Part shown: piece by piece, positions 15,421 through 17,551 of the stretch
How positions within the stretch are numbered: the first letter of the stretch is position 1
How the letters are laid out: each line of letters starts with the position of its first letter
Source: Pseudomonadota bacterium
GTDB lineage: Bacteria > Pseudomonadota > Gammaproteobacteria > Burkholderiales > SHXO01
Direction: 5' to 3'
Assembly: GCA_023430065.1 (NCBI GenBank)
Contig: JAEZCG010000074.1
Span: 1 to 17,551 of the forward strand
Length of the DNA stretch: 17,551 nucleotides
Program-made: the position numbers and the translations under genes
Notes under the pieces: generated by a model
Databases searched by the model: none
Seen by the model: only the letters and a program-made list of their open reading frames with translations
Told to the model about the DNA's origin: nothing

Positions 15421-15804
15421 CTACTTGGAAGCGACGACCTCGAGTTCGATCAGCATGTCCGGCCACACCAGTTCGGACACGAAGCTCAGCATCGAGGCGG
15501 GCCGGTGCTCACCCAGGTGACGTGAACGGATGTCGCGATACGCGGCCAGGTCCTCGCGCCGGATCATCGTCTGGGTGAGCTTGACGATGTGCTCCACGCC
15601 CATGCCCGCCTCGGCAAGGATCGACTCGATGTTGCGCCAGGCCTGCTCCGCCTGATCGGCAAACGCGGCCGGCAGCTTGCCCGTCGTCGGATCGATGCCC
15701 GGTGTGCCGGACGTGTGCACCACCCGTGCCGCGCCGCCGACTTCGACCGCGTCGCTATAGTTGCCGATACGGGCGGCGACGCCTGCGTTGATGCTTCGGT
15801 TCAT
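15421..15804 (-). CDS. Rid-family (RidA/YjgF-like) protein lacking the canonical catalytic arginine
   Basis: The 127-residue protein has the chorismate-mutase-like Rid fold. It shows the 'VHTSGTPGIDPTTGKL' block near 29-44, the helix QAWRNIESILAEAG, and the C-terminal strand IELEVVA. In RidA proper the C-terminal motif is PAR, whose arginine binds the imine carboxylate. Here the segment is RPASML, with S104 in that place. Family knowledge: RidA hydrolyses reactive enamine/imine intermediates, while the Rid4-Rid7 subgroups often lack the arginine and have other or unknown activities. It is the first gene of a tight minus-strand operon with the nitronate monooxygenase (3-bp gap) and the uncharacterised membrane protein. 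A GGGAGAG site precedes the ATG. Confidence 0.9.
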   Translation of the reverse strand: MNRSINAGVAARIGNYSDAVEVGGAARVVHTSGTPGIDPTTGKLPAAFADQAEQAWRNIESILAEAGMGVEHIVKLTQTMIRREDLAAYRDIRSRHLGEHRPASMLSFVSELVWPDMLIELEVVASK

Positions 15805-15983
15805 GCCGCTCTCCCATGGATCTGCGGCAAATTAACACGGGAGGCGGTTCGTTGCCCGGCTGCAGCGTGGCGGGGTGCCCGAATGGGATGAAGGGTAGAG
15901 GTTCCGCCATGTATGACCTGAGCCGACGCTCGAGTCGGGCCCGGCGCCTACTGGTGAGTTCCCCATCGGCGGCCGATCCATAC

Positions 15984-16000
15984 TGTCGACAAACTTTACA
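15984..16000 (+). promoter_or_regulatory. possible upstream activator site for the PEP-CTERM gene
   Basis: TGTCGACAAACTTTACA starts with the 8-bp palindrome TGTCGACA and is bounded by TGT and ACA as an imperfect dyad. Its centre lies about 85 bases upstream of the -12 GC of the sigma-54-type promoter, a suitable distance for an enhancer-binding protein. No regulator gene is in the window to test this. Confidence 0.4.
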
Positions 16001-16062
16001 GATTGTGAGAATCGCGCCGCCGGTGGCTCAAAAAAGCTTTATATATCGTAATAGTATTAAGG

Positions 16063-16078
16063 TGGTATGGCGTTTGCT
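16063..16078 (+). promoter_or_regulatory. sigma-54 (-24/-12) promoter of the PEP-CTERM gene
   Basis: TGGTATGGCGTTTGCT matches the RpoN consensus TGGCACG-N4-TTGCW, with GG at 16064-16065 and GC at 16076-16077 separated by exactly ten bases. The predicted start is near 16089, giving a leader of about 20 bases with TAAGGAG at 16096-16102. Established knowledge: PEP-CTERM genes in many proteobacteria are associated with the sigma-54 response regulator PrsR, which fits this placement. Confidence 0.7.
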
Positions 16079-16108
16079 TTTATAGTGCCGAATTCTAAGG
16101 AGACCTTC

Positions 16109-16774
16109 ATGTACAGCAAAACGCTCGCCCTGACCGCCCTCGGCGCGACGCTGATGGCGCTGGGCGCCGGCGCCGCGAATGCAGCGCCGTGCTCGGTAGC
16201 GGATGTTACGTTCTCGTCCACCTATCCGGCGGGCCAGCAGAATGCCGATGCCTGCTCCAACGCGCTGGACGGCGTTGGCAACACGCCGAATGTCGCGGCG
16301 CTGAACGCGTTGTGGGGCCCCGGCTTCGTCGAGGGCGTCACGCTGGGTGATGCCGGCGATGGATCGGCGACCGGTGGCACGGTGCTCGGCGGCTTTCAGT
16401 TCACGTTGAGTAACATCACCGCCACGCAGGATGGTGAGTATCTGCTTTCGATCCAGGACATGAACGGCGCCTCCGAGCCGAATCTGCCTTTCTACCTGGA
16501 TTTCGTGTTGTACCTGAAAGGTGGCAACGCGGACACGGCAGCCTACCTGTTCGACGATACGCTCGTGGATGCGCAGGGCGGCGGCATATGGAACGTGACC
16601 TTCCTGAACAACGGCGGTCAGGTGCCGGCACTCTCCAACATCAGCGTCTGGGTGAAAGAGGGTACGGGCCCGAATCCTCCTGAGGAGATCCCCGAGCCCG
16701 GGTCGATCGCGCTGCTCGGTCTTGGGCTGCTCGGGCTGCTCGGCGCGGGTCGGATCCGCCGCCGTCGCGCCTGA
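16109..16774 (+). CDS. PEP-CTERM sorting-domain exported protein
   Basis: The 221-residue protein starts with a signal peptide with a hydrophobic core at residues 5-20 and a likely cleavage after ANA at about residue 25. The mature part is acidic, rich in Gly, Asn, Asp and Ala, and probably beta-rich, with cysteines at 28 and 49 that could form a disulfide. The C-terminus is a textbook PEP-CTERM signal: PEP at 195-197, a Leu/Gly transmembrane stretch at about 200-214, then the basic tail RIRRRRA. Family knowledge: this signal directs recognition by exosortase (EpsH/XrtA) in the inner membrane, and the cargo is linked with exopolysaccharide and biofilm or floc formation. The ATG at 16109 follows TAAGGAG at six bases, which rules out the longer in-frame reading from 16067. 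No exosortase gene is in the window. The core has no domain I recognise. Confidence 0.93.
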   Translation: MYSKTLALTALGATLMALGAGAANAAPCSVADVTFSSTYPAGQQNADACSNALDGVGNTPNVAALNALWGPGFVEGVTLGDAGDGSATGGTVLGGFQFTLSNITATQDGEYLLSIQDMNGASEPNLPFYLDFVLYLKGGNADTAAYLFDDTLVDAQGGGIWNVTFLNNGGQVPALSNISVWVKEGTGPNPPEEIPEPGSIALLGLGLLGLLGAGRIRRRRA

Positions 16775-16794
16775 GCGAAGTCACCTGCTTCAGC

Positions 16795-16821
16795 AAAAAG
16801 CCCGCCTCGGCGGGCTTTTTT
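16795..16821 (+). terminator. strong intrinsic terminator, probably bidirectional
   Basis: Arms AAAAAGCCCGCC (16795-16806) and GGCGGGCTTTTT (16809-16820) pair perfectly around TC, with one further T at 16821. The A-run on one side and T-run on the other let it act in both directions. It ends the PEP-CTERM gene on the plus strand and can also stop readthrough from the converging cdsA-like gene about 130 bp away. Confidence 0.92.
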
Positions 16822-16948
16822 GTTGAGTCCCGGGATCTGACGAATCTCTGTGCGGAAGACGGTGGAAAGCGGTCGCAGCTACTTGTCGTACACGCCCGTC
16901 GCATGTTCTGGTACAGCGGTTCGAAGCGCTCGATCTTGCGCACTGGCG

Positions 16949-17551
16949 CTACGTCCAGAAGTACCGCACGACGTGAAAGAATACCGGAGCGGAGAACGTG
17001 ACCGAATCCAGCCGGTCCATGAAACCGCCGTGCCCGGCGATCGAACTGCCCCAGTCCTTTGCGCCCAGCGAGCGCTTCACGGCCGAGAGCACGAGGCCGC
17101 CGAGTGCCCCGAATACCACGATCTGCAGGGCGATCGCGCTGGCCACTGCGAAGCCGAACGGGGTGATCGTGTGCAGCGTTCCTCCGACGAGGGTGGCGGT
17201 CAGTCCGCCCCCGATCAGCCCCTCCCAGGTCTTGGACGGACTAACCTTGGGCGAGAGCTTGTGCCGGCCGAACAGCTTGCCGAACACGTACTGCAACACG
17301 TCGCTCAGCTGCACGATGAACAGGAAGAAGAACAATAGCTCGACATTGCGTCCCTCGAAGCCGGGGATGTCGAGGATCAGGATGCCCGGCGCGTGGCTCA
17401 CGCCGTACACGCACACCATCACCGCGAACAGGATCATGGCGTTGCGCTGGAAGAAGGACTCGGTGTCCTGGGAGAGTGCCGACGCGAAGGAAATGATCCC
17501 GAACACGTAGACCGGGATGAACACCGAGAACAGCCCGTACCACTGCATGCC
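16949..17551 (-). CDS. cdsA: phosphatidate cytidylyltransferase (CdsA family), C-terminal part, cut by the window edge
   Basis: About 200 C-terminal residues are visible. The reading frame continues without a stop to the right edge, so the first in-window ATG (17548) is probably internal. The segment has several transmembrane helices. The SDVLQYVFGKLFGRH block is followed by SPSKTWEG. The full CDP-diglyceride synthetase signature has S155, K158-R159, K164-D165, H173-G174-G175 and D178-R179-x-D181, numbered from the in-window Met. Family knowledge: the enzyme makes CDP-diacylglycerol from CTP and phosphatidic acid at the inner membrane, feeding phospholipid synthesis. The region resembles the YnbB-like CdsA subgroup as much as the housekeeping CdsA next to dxr. 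Upstream context outside the window would decide. Confidence 0.93.
   Translation of the reverse strand, partial: GMQWYGLFSVFIPVYVFGIISFASALSQDTESFFQRNAMILFAVMVCVYGVSHAPGILILDIPGFEGRNVELLFFFLFIVQLSDVLQYVFGKLFGRHKLSPKVSPSKTWEGLIGGGLTATLVGGTLHTITPFGFAVASAIALQIVVFGALGGLVLSAVKRSLGAKDWGSSIAGHGGFMDRLDSVTFSAPVFFHVVRYFWT

Noticed and set aside
15909..16085. small plus-strand frame of 58 residues with a GAGG before its ATG
   Set aside because: It runs through the proposed upstream activator site and sigma-54 promoter, has no recognisable features, and ends 23 bases before the PEP-CTERM start. It is more likely regulatory DNA.
16641..16943. minus-strand frame of 100 residues downstream of cdsA
   Set aside because: It reads through the intrinsic terminator (giving KKPAEAGFLL, a typical terminator translation) and into the antisense of the PEP-CTERM gene.

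Overview
The window is a GC-rich, densely packed chromosomal segment with no tRNA, rRNA, phage, transposase or CRISPR signal. Third codon positions are strongly G/C. The gene content (Tex, PepN, LrgAB, a DoxX/DODA dioxygenase cassette, a PEP-CTERM surface protein behind a sigma-54 promoter) points to an environmental proteobacterium. My best guess is a betaproteobacterium of the Rhodocyclales/Burkholderiales kind, or a related gammaproteobacterium. This placement is an inference from gene content only.

Layout from left to right. Positions 54-3087 (+) hold the transcription accessory protein Tex and a small bacteriohemerythrin preceded by an FNR/Anr-like box. Positions 3125-5474 hold a LysR regulator (-) divergent from a DoxX membrane protein and a 4,5-DOPA-type extradiol dioxygenase (+). 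A perfect hairpin lies between the last two. Positions 5471-9681 (-) hold a run read as pepN, arsC/yfgD-like reductase, lrgA, lrgB, with lrgA/lrgB overlapping by 4 bp. The lrgB stop codon shares a CTAG with the stop of the convergent dioxygenase gene. Positions 9682-10020 form an intergenic region with a four-copy tandem repeat of about 22 bp.

Positions 10021-13125 (+) hold a short-chain dehydrogenase, a membrane-anchored SRPBCC protein and a zinc alcohol/formaldehyde dehydrogenase-like enzyme. Positions 13138-15804 (-) form a tight three-gene operon: a RidA-like protein lacking the canonical arginine, a nitronate monooxygenase, and an uncharacterised membrane-anchored 426-residue protein. 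Positions 15805-16821 (+) hold an AT-richer control region with a very good -24/-12 promoter, a PEP-CTERM protein and a strong terminator. The window ends in the 3' part of a cdsA-family gene (-).

Most of this is ordinary housekeeping and accessory metabolism. The points most worth a second look are the sigma-54 promoter with its upstream element ahead of the PEP-CTERM gene, the uncharacterised protein in the Rid/nitronate monooxygenase operon, the FNR-like box spaced for class II activation of the hemerythrin gene, and the intergenic tandem repeat. I did not find a clearly new multi-gene system.
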